Notes: generated from the sequence alone by a model not told the origin. DNA of 52,682 nt from Desulfosporosinus sp. (GCA_031292095.1 JARLHU010000063.1:1-52682); one strand, 5' to 3'; shown: positions 1 to 8,448, counted from the stretch's first letter. Made by a program: numbers and translations.

Positions 1-16
1 AAATACATTTTTAGCT

Positions 17-139
17 CTAAAATATAAATCGCTTGTAACGCAATTGATATTCGCCAAAGTTGATAAAAGCCCGATTTAATCCTGTAGCTTTGAGATAATT
101 GATAATTATCGTTTCTTCATTGACTCCCACATTCGCCAT
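17..139 (-). pseudogene. C-terminal remnant of a GxxExxY (PD-(D/E)XK_3-like) protein
   Basis: An open frame of 40 codons starts at an ATG and ends with TAG. It contains the stretch NYLKATGLNRAFINFGEYQL followed by RYKRFIF, which I recognise from memory as the typical C-terminus of GxxExxY proteins (NYLKATG...LINFG...KRF). The N-terminal part carrying the GxxExxY motif is missing; immediately upstream on this strand lie the AATCTGTG repeats. It is therefore most likely a decayed fragment. It lies downstream of pyrC, where a carA or pyrimidine gene would be expected. It could be a genuine short gene, but I see no ribosome binding site. Confidence 0.5.
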
Positions 140-160
140 TTTTCTATACTTGATCCTTCT

Positions 161-228
161 TAATCTGTGAAATCTGTGTTAATCTGTGGTTTCTCTTATC
201 GTTCTTTTCATGTGTAATCTGTGGTTCC
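161..228. repeat. AATCTGTG direct repeats
   Basis: Four copies of AATCTGTG occur at about 162, 171, 181 and 217. The first three are 9-10 bp apart and the fourth follows after about 35 bp. The array sits beside the GxxExxY remnant. The rest of the 140-299 gap before the end of pyrC shows nothing else I can name. Confidence 0.6.
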
Positions 229-299
229 CCGTTCAGAATTCCCCAAGGCGAATTTACAGTGTTTTTCCTTGTAGGTATAAAAAAATGCGGGATTTTAGG

Positions 300-1610
300 T
301 TATATGACGCTTCGATCTCTTTGGACAAGTCGACCTTCCACCCAGACCATAACCGGACACCCTTGTAAGGTTTTACCCAAGAACGGCGTATTTCTTGCTT
401 TCGAAACCAATCCAGCCGAATCAATCACTTCTGAGTAATCCGGATCAAAGAGCACCATATCGGCCGGAGATCCAGGTTTTAACGATCCTCCGGTCAACCC
501 AAACCGCTTGGCCGGAGATACGCTCCAAGCCTCAATCACCCGATCCCATGACAAACGTCCCGGTAACACCAGATATTGCCACACCGCACTCAATGCCGTC
601 TCTAGACTTGCAATCCCAAAAGGGGCCTCCGCAAAGGGCCTGGCCTTTTCAGACTGGGTGTGTGGAGCATGGTCGGTCGCGATCATATCGATTGTCCCAT
701 CACGAAGTCCTTCAATGAGTGACTCTCTGTCCTTTCGGGAACCTAGGGGTGGATTAACTTTAAGAGCCGTATCAGTAATACCCAGTTCTTCATCGCAAAA
801 AATCAAATGGTGAGGATTAACTTCAGCACTGACATTGACCCCCCGTACTTTAGCTTGCCGAATTAAATCGACACTCTCCGTTGTAGAAATATGGGCCAGA
901 TGAAGTTTTCCGCCTGTTTCCTCCGCCAGAAGCAAATCCCTAGCCACAATCACGCTTTCCGCACTAGCAGGGATCCCTTTTAAGCCCATCCGGGCGGACG
1001 CCATCCCGCGCCGCATTTGCCCTTCTCCGGCCAAGTCCTTATCCTCGCAATGACTGACAATAGGCAGCCCCGTCAGTTTGGCATATTCTAAAGCGAGCCG
1101 CATCACTTCGGCATTTTGAATATTTTTACCGTCGTCGGAAAAGGCCGCGGCTCCACCCGCTTTCATATCCACCATTTCGGCCAATTCGCCACCCTGCATG
1201 CCTTTAGTCACCGTCCCAATTGGCAAGACATGGGCATATCCAGCGCGTTCGCCCTGCAAGCGCACGAATTCAACCAGGGCCCGATTATCTATCACTGGTT
1301 GGGTGTTCGCCATAGCCAGAATCGTCGTAAACCCTCCCCGTACTGCAGCGCGAGAGCCACTGAGAATATCCTCTTTTTCCTCTTGTCCTGGTTCACGCAA
1401 GTGAGTGTGTACATCAATCAGCCCCGGGAAAACGAACTTACCTTTACCGTCGATCGTTTCCACCTGTTCTCCCTGCGCTATCGCCAAGACCTCTTCCTCT
1501 GTCATTGAAGAAGACATTTCTAACATCTGCCTGCCTTTAACGAGAACATCCCGAGGGGCAGATAGGTTTTGGCTCGGATCAATTACCCATACCTCTTTAA
1601 GCCACCACAT
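300..1610 (-). CDS. pyrC: Dihydroorotase
   Basis: Dihydroorotase interconverts N-carbamoyl-L-aspartate and dihydroorotate, the third step of de novo UMP synthesis, in the cytosol. The protein shows the metal-binding start DVHTHLREPG (His68 and His70 of the chosen start), a later PIVSHCED, LAHIST, and the active-site segment ATDHAPH. At 436 residues it is a normal class I enzyme. I chose the ATG at 1610 because GGGGGG lies 7 bases upstream; an in-frame TTG at 1625 has no Shine-Dalgarno sequence and would only add five residues. The start overlaps the end of pyrB by 14 bases, which indicates translational coupling in the pyr operon. Confidence in function is very high. Confidence 0.97.
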   Translation of the reverse strand: MWWLKEVWVIDPSQNLSAPRDVLVKGRQMLEMSSSMTEEEVLAIAQGEQVETIDGKGKFVFPGLIDVHTHLREPGQEEKEDILSGSRAAVRGGFTTILAMANTQPVIDNRALVEFVRLQGERAGYAHVLPIGTVTKGMQGGELAEMVDMKAGGAAAFSDDGKNIQNAEVMRLALEYAKLTGLPIVSHCEDKDLAGEGQMRRGMASARMGLKGIPASAESVIVARDLLLAEETGGKLHLAHISTTESVDLIRQAKVRGVNVSAEVNPHHLIFCDEELGITDTALKVNPPLGSRKDRESLIEGLRDGTIDMIATDHAPHTQSEKARPFAEAPFGIASLETALSAVWQYLVLPGRLSWDRVIEAWSVSPAKRFGLTGGSLKPGSPADMVLFDPDYSEVIDSAGLVSKARNTPFLGKTLQGCPVMVWVEGRLVQRDRSVI

Positions 1611-2532
1611 TGCTTGACCCCCCAATCAGTAAATAAATTAGAGCCATGCGAATGGCTACACCGTTTGTAACCTGGCGCTCAATTAAAGCTTGCGCACTAT
1701 CCGCCACATCGTCGGAGATTTCCACATTCCGATTCATGGGTCCGGGATGTAATACGATACTCTGTTTCCCTGTTTTCTTCAAGCGCTCTGTCGTCAATCC
1801 ATAGAGATGGCTATACTCACGCAGACTAGGAAATAGGCCGCTTTGTTGCCGTTCAAGTTGGAGACGAAGTGCCATCACCACATCCGCACCGGGTAAAGCA
1901 CCGTCGAGATCATGAGTTAATTTTACCCCCAGACCTTCCATTTCAACCGGAACCAGAGTCGGAGGACCCACAAGGGTCACATCCACACCCATTTTCTGAA
2001 GACACCAGGCATTACTCCGAGCAACCCGAGAATGCAAAACATCCCCAACGATGACCACTTTCTTACCCTCCAGTTCCCCAAGCTGCTCCTCCATTGTGAA
2101 AATGTCCAATAACGCTTGGGTTGGATGCGCATGCTGCCCATCTCCCGCATTAATGACCCCTGCATCGAGAATATCCGCTAAAAACTTTGCGGAACCTGAG
2201 CTGGAATGCCGAATGATCACGAGGTCTGCCCTCATCGCCTGAATCGTCTTGGCCGTATCGTATAAACTCTCTCCCTTGCTCACGCTGCTTTGAGCAACTG
2301 CAATACTTGTCGTATCGGCCCCCAACACTTTGCCAGCCATTTCGAAGGAGGTTCGAGTCCGTGTACTCGCTTCATAGAAAAGATTTACCACTGATTTCCC
2401 TTTTAACGTAGGCAACTTCTTAATCGGGCGCATCAAAATTTCTTTCATCACCTTCGCAGTATGCAGAATATGACGAATCTCATCCACACTCATATCCTCA
2501 ATCGCTAGAATGTCTTTACGCTGCCATTTCAT
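1597..2532 (-). CDS. pyrB: Aspartate carbamoyltransferase catalytic chain
   Basis: PyrB condenses carbamoyl phosphate with aspartate, the committed pyrimidine step. The 311-residue length fits the family. The carbamoyl-phosphate motif STRTRTSFE is at residues 56-64, HPTQALLDIFT lies mid-protein, and the C-terminal aspartate-loop motif HPGPMNRNVEI is present. No pyrI regulatory chain is visible, as in Bacillus-type enzymes. The ATG at 2532 is preceded by AGGAGGG with 7-base spacing. It follows pyrR after about 240 bp that contain a second PyrR-type attenuator and a palindromic repeat, so its expression is probably set by uridine nucleotides through PyrR. Confidence 0.97.
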   Translation of the reverse strand: MKWQRKDILAIEDMSVDEIRHILHTAKVMKEILMRPIKKLPTLKGKSVVNLFYEASTRTRTSFEMAGKVLGADTTSIAVAQSSVSKGESLYDTAKTIQAMRADLVIIRHSSSGSAKFLADILDAGVINAGDGQHAHPTQALLDIFTMEEQLGELEGKKVVIVGDVLHSRVARSNAWCLQKMGVDVTLVGPPTLVPVEMEGLGVKLTHDLDGALPGADVVMALRLQLERQQSGLFPSLREYSHLYGLTTERLKKTGKQSIVLHPGPMNRNVEISDDVADSAQALIERQVTNGVAIRMALIYLLIGGSSNVVA

Positions 2533-2564
2533 CCATAACCCTCCTAACGTCTTTCATGCAAGTG

Positions 2565-2592
2565 TGCAAGTGGGGACGGTTCTTGCTTGCAT
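2565..2592. repeat. R-family palindromic repeat (copy 1)
   Basis: TGCAAG and CTTGCA arms flank the core GGGGACGGTTCTT. The following bases to about 2660 resemble those after copy 2 (3667-3770), including CATACTT, a CCCCTTAAT motif and a run of CCCCC, so the repeated unit here is about 100 bp. It lies in the pyrB leader. Confidence 0.7.
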
Positions 2593-2668
2593 ACTTGTTT
2601 ACATATTCCACCAGGCACACTCCCCTTAATCTCTCCACTATCCCCCAAAGACTTATCCCTTAAACATC

Positions 2669-2696
2669 AAAAAAACCTCTTCCCAAGCGGGAGAGG
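2669..2696 (-). terminator. Attenuator terminator in the pyrR-pyrB gap
   Basis: Read on the minus strand, CCTCTCCC, loop GCTT, then GGGAAGAGG form a GC-rich hairpin with one bulge, followed by seven T. It lies just downstream of a PyrR-like binding loop and upstream of pyrB, as expected for a PyrR-controlled attenuator. Confidence 0.75.
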
Positions 2697-2734
2697 ATTC
2701 AAAATAGGCATAACCTAAATCCCACTCGCCCCTT

Positions 2735-2753
2735 GACTATCTCTCTGGATAGC
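2735..2753 (-). promoter_or_regulatory. PyrR-binding (anti-antiterminator) loop before pyrB
   Basis: The minus strand reads GCTATCCAGAGAGATAGTC. The UCCAGAGAGA loop closely matches the known PyrR consensus UCCAGAGAGG and is closed by a CTATC/GATAG stem. The terminator follows about 40 bases downstream. In Bacillus, UMP- or UTP-bound PyrR stabilises such a loop and favours termination; the same role is inferred here. Confidence 0.65.
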
Positions 2754-2773
2754 ATTTAAAGGGTAAAGTCCAT

Positions 2774-3524
<751 letters not shown>

Positions 3525-3540
3525 TGTTGGGATGAGTACT

Positions 3541-3666
3541 GCGCATACCACCTGCATAGGTCGCAACCCTTCGGTCGGCGTCTTCCAGCAAATCAAACCG
3601 TTCCATTAAGGCATCGGCTTTTGTATTTGCGTCAGGCATATGGCGCAGATTCTCTCTGCCGGTCAA
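3541..3666 (-). pseudogene. Fragment of a DrrA-type ABC transporter ATPase
   Basis: About 42 codons encode LTGRENLRHM followed by ADALMERFDLLEDADRRVATYAGGMR. In daunorubicin-resistance-type ABC ATPases this is the helical domain plus the start of the signature motif (YSGGMRRRL). Walker A, Walker B and everything after the signature are missing. The 5' end abuts an R-family repeat and the 3' end runs into the pyr promoter. It is an internal fragment of a lost gene, not a functional protein. Recognition is by eye but the motif is distinctive. Confidence 0.75.
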
Positions 3667-3695
3667 TGCAAGTCGGGGACGGTTCTTGACTTGCA
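3667..3695. repeat. R-family palindromic repeat (copy 2)
   Basis: TGCAAGTC and GACTTGCA arms enclose GGGGACGGTTCTT. It joins the ABC-ATPase fragment exactly where that reading frame loses its homology. The following 75 bp share motifs with the DNA after copy 1. Confidence 0.75.
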
Positions 3696-3792
3696 TATAC
3701 TTGATTTGCATACTTACCTACATATGCCACAAAGCATTATCCCCTTAATGCCTCCCCTAACCCCCAATGGCTTATATGAGAACTTCCCTCCA

Positions 3793-3900
3793 TTAGCCGC
3801 ACAATTTTTCAATGAGGATCGAAAACGTTTTGGGCACAGAGGTGAACTTGCGTCCAAACCGTTCCCGGGCCGCATCTATGACTTGATTGATACTTTTTGA
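3793..3900 (-). pseudogene. Unrecognised open tail, possible gene remnant
   Basis: An open stretch of about 35 codons without a start encodes SINQVIDAARERFGRKFTSV followed by PKTFSILIEKLCG and a stop. It looks protein-like (amphipathic, normal composition) but I do not recognise the family. It lies directly 3' of the metallo-beta-lactamase gene in another frame, so it may be the end of an older gene. It may also be chance. Confidence 0.2.
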
Positions 3901-3904
3901 GCAA

Positions 3905-5167
3905 TTAAATTGTAATTGCTATTTCATCATTGGCAATAAAAACATTATCAAAGTTATCCACAAACAAGTTCGGTCTTTCGGTATGAATTGGAATAATCCT
4001 TTTCGGCACACAAGACTCTGCTATCGTTTGTAAAGCCTTTATGCTTGCATGGCCACTAGTATGCAAATTGATAACCTCTATGTCTTTCATTTTCGCAAAA
4101 TTCAGCAGCCGTTGAACGCTCTGTGTATTTTTATAACCGCTCCACATCGAGTAAATCATTCCCATACCATTTAAGTTACTGATATGCTTAAGATCTGACA
4201 GCATAGAATCTCTGATAAGCATACAGTAGTCTTTTCTTTCGCCAAGTTCTTTTCTTGATATCAAATAACTGCTGAATTGTTTCATCAGCTTTTCACCACC
4301 AGTTTCTTTGAACATTCTCTGCGTCAGGTGGTATGGATAAAATACTCTAACATCGCTGAAGATCCCAGGGCGCGGGATACTGCCTCCGAGCTGCGACACT
4401 ATATGGGCAACAAAAATATCCATCACAAAAATACGCCCACTTCGCTTTGCCGCCCTATACATTCCAACCACTCTATCAATGTTTGTAGCAGATTGAAGAA
4501 CAAATATAGGCATATCCGCGGCATTCATAAATTCATAAGCCTTCTGCTCGATTTGTTCTTCCGTTTCTATTTTATCATCGATCCTGCTCATCATGGTGCC
4601 CTCAATCAGAAGTATATCAACACCTATTGGTATGCTCTGTCTGAAGTAATCAGTAGCCTTTTTCTTCCTGCCATGATCTCGAAAATCACCAGTATAAACA
4701 ATGCATTTATCATCCGCTTTTACTACAAAGGCATAGGAATCAAATCCGGAGTGGTCTACCAGATAGGATGTAATAGAAAAGTCTCCAACAGTTATCTCTT
4801 GACCGCTGATCAGATAATCTACGGGATTAATAATGGGTTTCCCTCCAGTGAATTGTGCAGTTATATTCAGAATTTTGGAGGCTTTCTCCCCCATAAAAAC
4901 AGGTATTTTCGGATCTATATGCTCAATCAGTCCTACATGGTCCCCATGTCCATGAGATATCAGTATTGCATCTATTGTTCTAGTATCGTCTCTGTAAAGA
5001 CCTTTGACTTTTGGGAGTTCTAATATTTTCTTGGATTTGTCTTCATCAAAATTAGGCAATTCCTGTCCAATATCAAGAATTATTCTGGTTCTTTCGGTGG
5101 ACAGTTCTATGCAGGTCCCGCCGATTTGATGGGTTCCTCTGTGAATTATTAGGTTTATAAGAATCAC
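3905..5167 (-). CDS. RNase J-like metallo-beta-lactamase fold hydrolase
   Basis: The metallo-beta-lactamase motif SHGHGDHVG (His72, His74, Asp76, His77) is followed by VDHSGFDSYAFV (His139) and YTGDFRDHG (Asp161). The C-terminus has TSGHAS and PIHTERP, as in the RNA-metabolising (RMMBL) segment. The order fits a beta-CASP/RNase J-like nuclease with two metal ions; about 415-420 residues is shorter than full RNase J, which carries an extra C-terminal domain. The start is unclear: GTG at 5167 has no upstream ribosome binding site, whereas GAGGTGAT overlaps it and points to an ATT or ATA a few codons later. It is AT-rich and last in a cassette with a nuclease-like and a WG-repeat gene, so a role in defence or RNA processing is possible but unproven. 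Confidence 0.85.
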   Translation of the reverse strand: MILINLIIHRGTHQIGGTCIELSTERTRIILDIGQELPNFDEDKSKKILELPKVKGLYRDDTRTIDAILISHGHGDHVGLIEHIDPKIPVFMGEKASKILNITAQFTGGKPIINPVDYLISGQEITVGDFSITSYLVDHSGFDSYAFVVKADDKCIVYTGDFRDHGRKKKATDYFRQSIPIGVDILLIEGTMMSRIDDKIETEEQIEQKAYEFMNAADMPIFVLQSATNIDRVVGMYRAAKRSGRIFVMDIFVAHIVSQLGGSIPRPGIFSDVRVFYPYHLTQRMFKETGGEKLMKQFSSYLISRKELGERKDYCMLIRDSMLSDLKHISNLNGMGMIYSMWSGYKNTQSVQRLLNFAKMKDIEVINLHTSGHASIKALQTIAESCVPKRIIPIHTERPNLFVDNFDNVFIANDEIAITI

Positions 5168-5172
5168 CTCAA

Positions 5173-5268
5173 TTATTTATAATTTGTTCTAGTCAGTTCA
5201 ATTACTTCTTTTTTAGAGAGCTTTATATCGCTTATTAAGCGTCCGTCCTCTGAAAGAACTCCATATCT
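5173..5268 (-). pseudogene. 31-codon open tail between the nuclease-like and MBL genes
   Basis: After a stop codon the minus strand reads RYGVLSEDGRLISDIKLSKK followed by EVIELTRTNYK and TAA, with no ATG, GTG or TTG start. It ends 5 bp before the MBL gene. It could be a remnant of a small cassette gene or a frameshifted extension of the upstream nuclease-like gene (stop at 5274). The composition looks protein-like, but the family is unknown. Confidence 0.25.
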
Positions 5269-5273
5269 TCAAA

Positions 5274-6164
5274 TTATTTATTAAGCGATTCCCATATTTC
5301 ATCTACATTAACGGATTTCGTAAAAAGTACATTGTTTACATCAAGTTCATTTATTAGCTTTTGGCTGTAATTGTCTTCAAGGGATTTACCCTCGTTTTCA
5401 AAAACAATAAGCTTAGCATTTTTGCAAATATCCTTGATTTCCTTATTGAGATTTGTATTAAACGCTTTATTCATAAACTCAATATAATTAGAATATTGCA
5501 CCATAATGGTTTCCTCATAAGTAAGCCAACTTGTGTACTCTTTTATCTGATCAATAACTTTTGGAGTTGTATTAGATACAAGCTCTGAATTGCCTACCAC
5601 TTTTGCCTCAACTAGCATTAGCTTTTGAAGCAAATTATTATATAAAACTAAATCGCACTTTCTTCCATTGGATTTATTAAATCTCATTTCTATATCAAGA
5701 ACTTTAGTATGAGAGTCTTTTTCTTTTTGTCCAGATCTAAAGGTTGATTTATATAATGGGCTTAAAAATTGTCTTTCCATTTTTTTGTTTTCTGATGAGG
5801 AAGAAGAAAACCTTGTTTCAACACCTTTTTTCAAATCCTTATAAAAGGTTTCTATCGTAACACCTTCTTTTAAATATTTGTAAAAGGATTCTAGTTTAAC
5901 AATTTTACCATTTAGGTGATTATTTCGAAATAATGATGTGTACTCTTCCCCCATATACTTGAGGTAATCACAGTTAAATGAAAATCCTCCAACTTTATAT
6001 GAAAAAATGCAGCCTCCGTTATAATAAAAATCGATTTTGTCCACTCTCAGAGCAGGAAATACCTCCCCGGAATTAATATCCGAAACTAAAAATCTATATA
6101 TCTCTTGATTTTTAAATATTTCCAAATTAAAGTTTTTAAATTCTTTATTGAAAGTCCTTGCCAT
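5274..6164 (-). CDS. Putative PD-(D/E)XK nuclease-fold protein
   Basis: The 296-residue protein has a C-terminal-half motif KCDLVLYN...LMLVEAKV, that is Asp171, then Glu186-Ala-Lys188, which fits the PD-(D/E)XK catalytic pattern. Glu159 in LDIEMRF may be the helix acidic residue. Residues 94-118 contain an internal duplication (FYKYLKEGV / FYKDLKKGV) followed by a serine run. No helicase or methylase domain is present. The gene starts 5 bp after the WG-repeat gene ends and is followed by the MBL gene, so the three are probably co-transcribed. Codons are AT-rich compared with the neighbouring housekeeping genes, which suggests transfer. It may be a nuclease of a defence or toxin system; the exact family is not recognised. 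Confidence 0.65.
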   Translation of the reverse strand: MARTFNKEFKNFNLEIFKNQEIYRFLVSDINSGEVFPALRVDKIDFYYNGGCIFSYKVGGFSFNCDYLKYMGEEYTSLFRNNHLNGKIVKLESFYKYLKEGVTIETFYKDLKKGVETRFSSSSSENKKMERQFLSPLYKSTFRSGQKEKDSHTKVLDIEMRFNKSNGRKCDLVLYNNLLQKLMLVEAKVVGNSELVSNTTPKVIDQIKEYTSWLTYEETIMVQYSNYIEFMNKAFNTNLNKEIKDICKNAKLIVFENEGKSLEDNYSQKLINELDVNNVLFTKSVNVDEIWESLNK

Positions 6165-6169
6165 TTCAT

Positions 6170-7081
6170 CTACTCCTTTACTCTTTTATTCACTGTCAAC
6201 TTGCGTTCGCTTGTAACTATGCCATTTCCTAAATAAATCTTTCTATCTCCATAGACTACATAACGAACTCCTTTTTCTGGCATTGTTACTCTTAAGTGCT
6301 CATCAATAATGCCCCACTGCCCACCTTTTTTCACTAAATAAAAATCACAGTTCCCCAATCCGAAGAAACCTCGATCTTCAACATCGTTGAATTGCAAAGC
6401 AACCGCAAATGCACCTTTTTTGTCAATGAACCCCCATAATCCGTAAATCATGACCGGTGCATAACCGTTCCACCAGAATTTCTTAGCATCATCTAAGTTG
6501 GGTTCAAAGATATAATGGCATTTATCATCTAGATAGCCATATTTTCCATCTTTCTTAACGAGAGCGGCATAGGTATCTTTCTCAATTATCGTGAATGTTT
6601 CTGCAATCTCAAAGCATGGCTCAACAATTACAATTCCATTTATATCTACGTATCCCCACAACAAGCCTTGTTTTACCGGGCACAATCCTGCGTGAAAAGA
6701 ACGACCGCAATCATCCCAAACTAAATCGATTACCATGCTACCATCCTGAGCAAGAAAACCATATTTTCCGTCCTTTTCAACTCGTCCGCGGTTGCCATAA
6801 AAAGGAATAGCATCATCATAAATAGGAGGAACTACAATCTCACCGTTAGATAAGTGAATATAGCCCCATTTTGAGGTGTCTTTATTATCATAAAGATTAA
6901 TATCACTATAAGATTCTATATAAAATTGAACCATGTCAAAATCAACATATTCACATATATAGTCCTTCGCAGGAGCTGGAGCATTATTATTGTCAAGTGC
7001 ATACACTTTGTTGTTAATAATTACTCCTTTAACCTCACGATCGTATTCACAATCATATATTGTGCAAGGCGTTTGATGCAT
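6170..7081 (-). CDS. WG-repeat protein
   Basis: The 303-residue protein carries six recognisable WG-type repeats (KWGYIHL, KYGFLAQDG, LWGYVDING, KYGYLDDK, LWGFIDKKG, QWGIIDEH), each a short beta-hairpin unit of about 35-45 residues, covering residues 70 to 270. WG repeats usually form beta-propeller-like binding surfaces; their ligands are mostly unknown. No signal peptide or membrane segment is visible, so it is probably cytosolic. The ATG follows GAGAGG with 8-base spacing. It is the first gene of a tight cassette with the nuclease-like gene, so it may be the recognition subunit, which is inference. Confidence 0.85.
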   Translation of the reverse strand: MHQTPCTIYDCEYDREVKGVIINNKVYALDNNNAPAPAKDYICEYVDFDMVQFYIESYSDINLYDNKDTSKWGYIHLSNGEIVVPPIYDDAIPFYGNRGRVEKDGKYGFLAQDGSMVIDLVWDDCGRSFHAGLCPVKQGLLWGYVDINGIVIVEPCFEIAETFTIIEKDTYAALVKKDGKYGYLDDKCHYIFEPNLDDAKKFWWNGYAPVMIYGLWGFIDKKGAFAVALQFNDVEDRGFFGLGNCDFYLVKKGGQWGIIDEHLRVTMPEKGVRYVVYGDRKIYLGNGIVTSERKLTVNKRVKE

Positions 7082-7187
7082 TATATCATCCTCTCATTTA
7101 TCTATAAATTCTACATCAGTTATAGTAATCTAACCTGTTCACTATCTTGAGTTATGAAAAAAATAACAGGCAATTAATTCCTGCGTT

Positions 7188-7207
7188 CCTATAAAGTAAT
7201 TTATAGG
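7188..7207. repeat. Perfect short palindrome 3' of the 62-residue gene
   Basis: CCTATAAA and TTTATAGG pair perfectly around a 4-base loop, 6 bp after the stop codon at 7213. There is no T run on the minus strand, so it is a weak terminator at best. It could equally be an operator for the WG cassette. Confidence 0.4.
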
Positions 7208-7212
7208 GTTAG

Positions 7213-7401
7213 TTATAGTAACCTTGTTAATAGATTGCCTTTACCATATAGCTTTCCTCTATCATCTCGAGTTTCGTTTGTTTTTACGTCATACCTTCCT
7301 TTCAAACATCCAGTGCACTCTCGAATTTCAAACTTCCCAACACCGATTTCTTTAATTCTACCAATAAGTCTACCACGGTCATCTTTCAATATCTGATCCA
7401 T
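7213..7401 (-). CDS. Small conserved protein with three RGxLxG-like units
   Basis: The 62-residue protein contains three similar short units: DDRGRLIGRI, ECTGCLKGRY and DDRGKLYGKG, the second followed by DVKTNETR, and ends NLLTRLL. I have seen this layout (G-x-L-x-G, 'YDPKTNETR', 'GKGNLL') in small uncharacterised proteins of Firmicutes and Proteobacteria; it suggests three beta-hairpins packed together. Function is unknown. AAAGGAGG is well placed about 10 bases before the ATG. It stands alone upstream of the WG cassette, separated by a palindrome. Confidence 0.7.
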   Translation of the reverse strand: MDQILKDDRGRLIGRIKEIGVGKFEIRECTGCLKGRYDVKTNETRDDRGKLYGKGNLLTRLL

Positions 7402-7540
7402 TTAATTGAAACCTCCTTTTAAATCAATGGCACAAAACGTTCTTTTAATAATCCATTCTGGCTCAAATTTCCTGTAACTTTGAGCATTGAGGATATAACC
7501 GCTTTATACGGTAAGAGTACTTTCCTCGCGATCCAAAACA

Positions 7541-8251
7541 TTACTTTTTTGCCCAATCAAGTATATACATCTTACTATCTTGGTCATATCGGACATTTCC
7601 ATCGATGTTACGAATGATTTGCATATCTCGCTGGAACATCCTTAGTGATAGTGGATCATCCCGTAACCGATATTTATCAATAAATAGCTGGTCAGCTTTT
7701 TCTCTGGTAAGCCACCCCTTATATACAAGGAACTGATACATCAACAGAATACGCTCTAGTTTTTGAGAATGATTCTCGTTTGCCATTCTCCCTTTCCCTT
7801 CAAGATTCTTAATTTCCTGCAATGCACTCAACCGCAGTTTAGACTTGTTTTCAAATATTTTGTTGTCAAAGAACAAATAGGGCATTTTGATAATTTCATT
7901 TAAACCACAGTTCAAAATATAGGTTAACGGCATCCTCGTATTCAAGTCATCTAAAAACTCGTCGGGGATTTCCGATCGATCAGTGTCAGTACACTCCAGC
8001 CAATATGAGAGAAACATCTGTTGATCCTTCTCTTGTACCGCGGCGAAGTTCAAAAATGCCATGAAATGTGCTATTGCAAAAATATCCGTAAATTCTTCTG
8101 AAACAAAAATCTCCAGCTCCCGATCCTTGATTTTTTCAACCTTGACTACCTCGCTTAGAAGGTCCAGTTGCCAGTCTTCAAGACCGTAAGTAAGTATTCT
8201 CTCTTTTCTTGATATACCATATGTTTGATCCTCTGATTTCCCAAACATCAC
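7541..8251 (-). CDS. Hypothetical protein with a possible winged-helix C-terminus
   Basis: The 236-residue soluble protein is not recognised as a whole. Its last about 50 residues (DDPLSLRMFQRDMQIIRNID followed by GNVRYDQDSKMYIL) resemble the 'FQRDL..LR...I.YD...YRL' pattern of the DNA-binding winged helix in WYL/DeoR-type regulators, but here at the C-terminus. The middle is rich in acidic and aromatic residues. The start is GTG at 8251 or ATG three bases later; GAGAGG lies upstream. It is monocistronic between pta and the small protein gene, AT-rich, and part of the island that separates rluD from pyrR. It may be a regulator of the neighbouring cassette. Confidence 0.6.
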   Translation of the reverse strand: MMFGKSEDQTYGISRKERILTYGLEDWQLDLLSEVVKVEKIKDRELEIFVSEEFTDIFAIAHFMAFLNFAAVQEKDQQMFLSYWLECTDTDRSEIPDEFLDDLNTRMPLTYILNCGLNEIIKMPYLFFDNKIFENKSKLRLSALQEIKNLEGKGRMANENHSQKLERILLMYQFLVYKGWLTREKADQLFIDKYRLRDDPLSLRMFQRDMQIIRNIDGNVRYDQDSKMYILDWAKK

Positions 8252-8448
8252 CCTATATTCCTCTCTTCTGCCTTATACTAGCACAATATGTACGACAAGG
8301 GGCTGACGCAGACGTTTACGCCGACCCCGCATCAAATTGGACTCCATCTGATCAGCAGATTACACGCTTCCCAATCTGTACATCAGCATGAAAATGAGAA
8401 GTCAATTTTAAGAAATATGTCCGAATCTTCATCCTCTTGGAACAGTAA

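Noticed and set aside
4277..5023. A 248-codon plus-strand frame opposite the MBL gene
   Set aside because: The minus strand encodes a clear MBL protein with all metal motifs; the plus frame has no recognisable motif.
7188..7207. Intrinsic terminator after the 62-residue gene
   Set aside because: The perfect stem is AT-rich and has no T run on the minus strand, so it is listed as a palindrome only.
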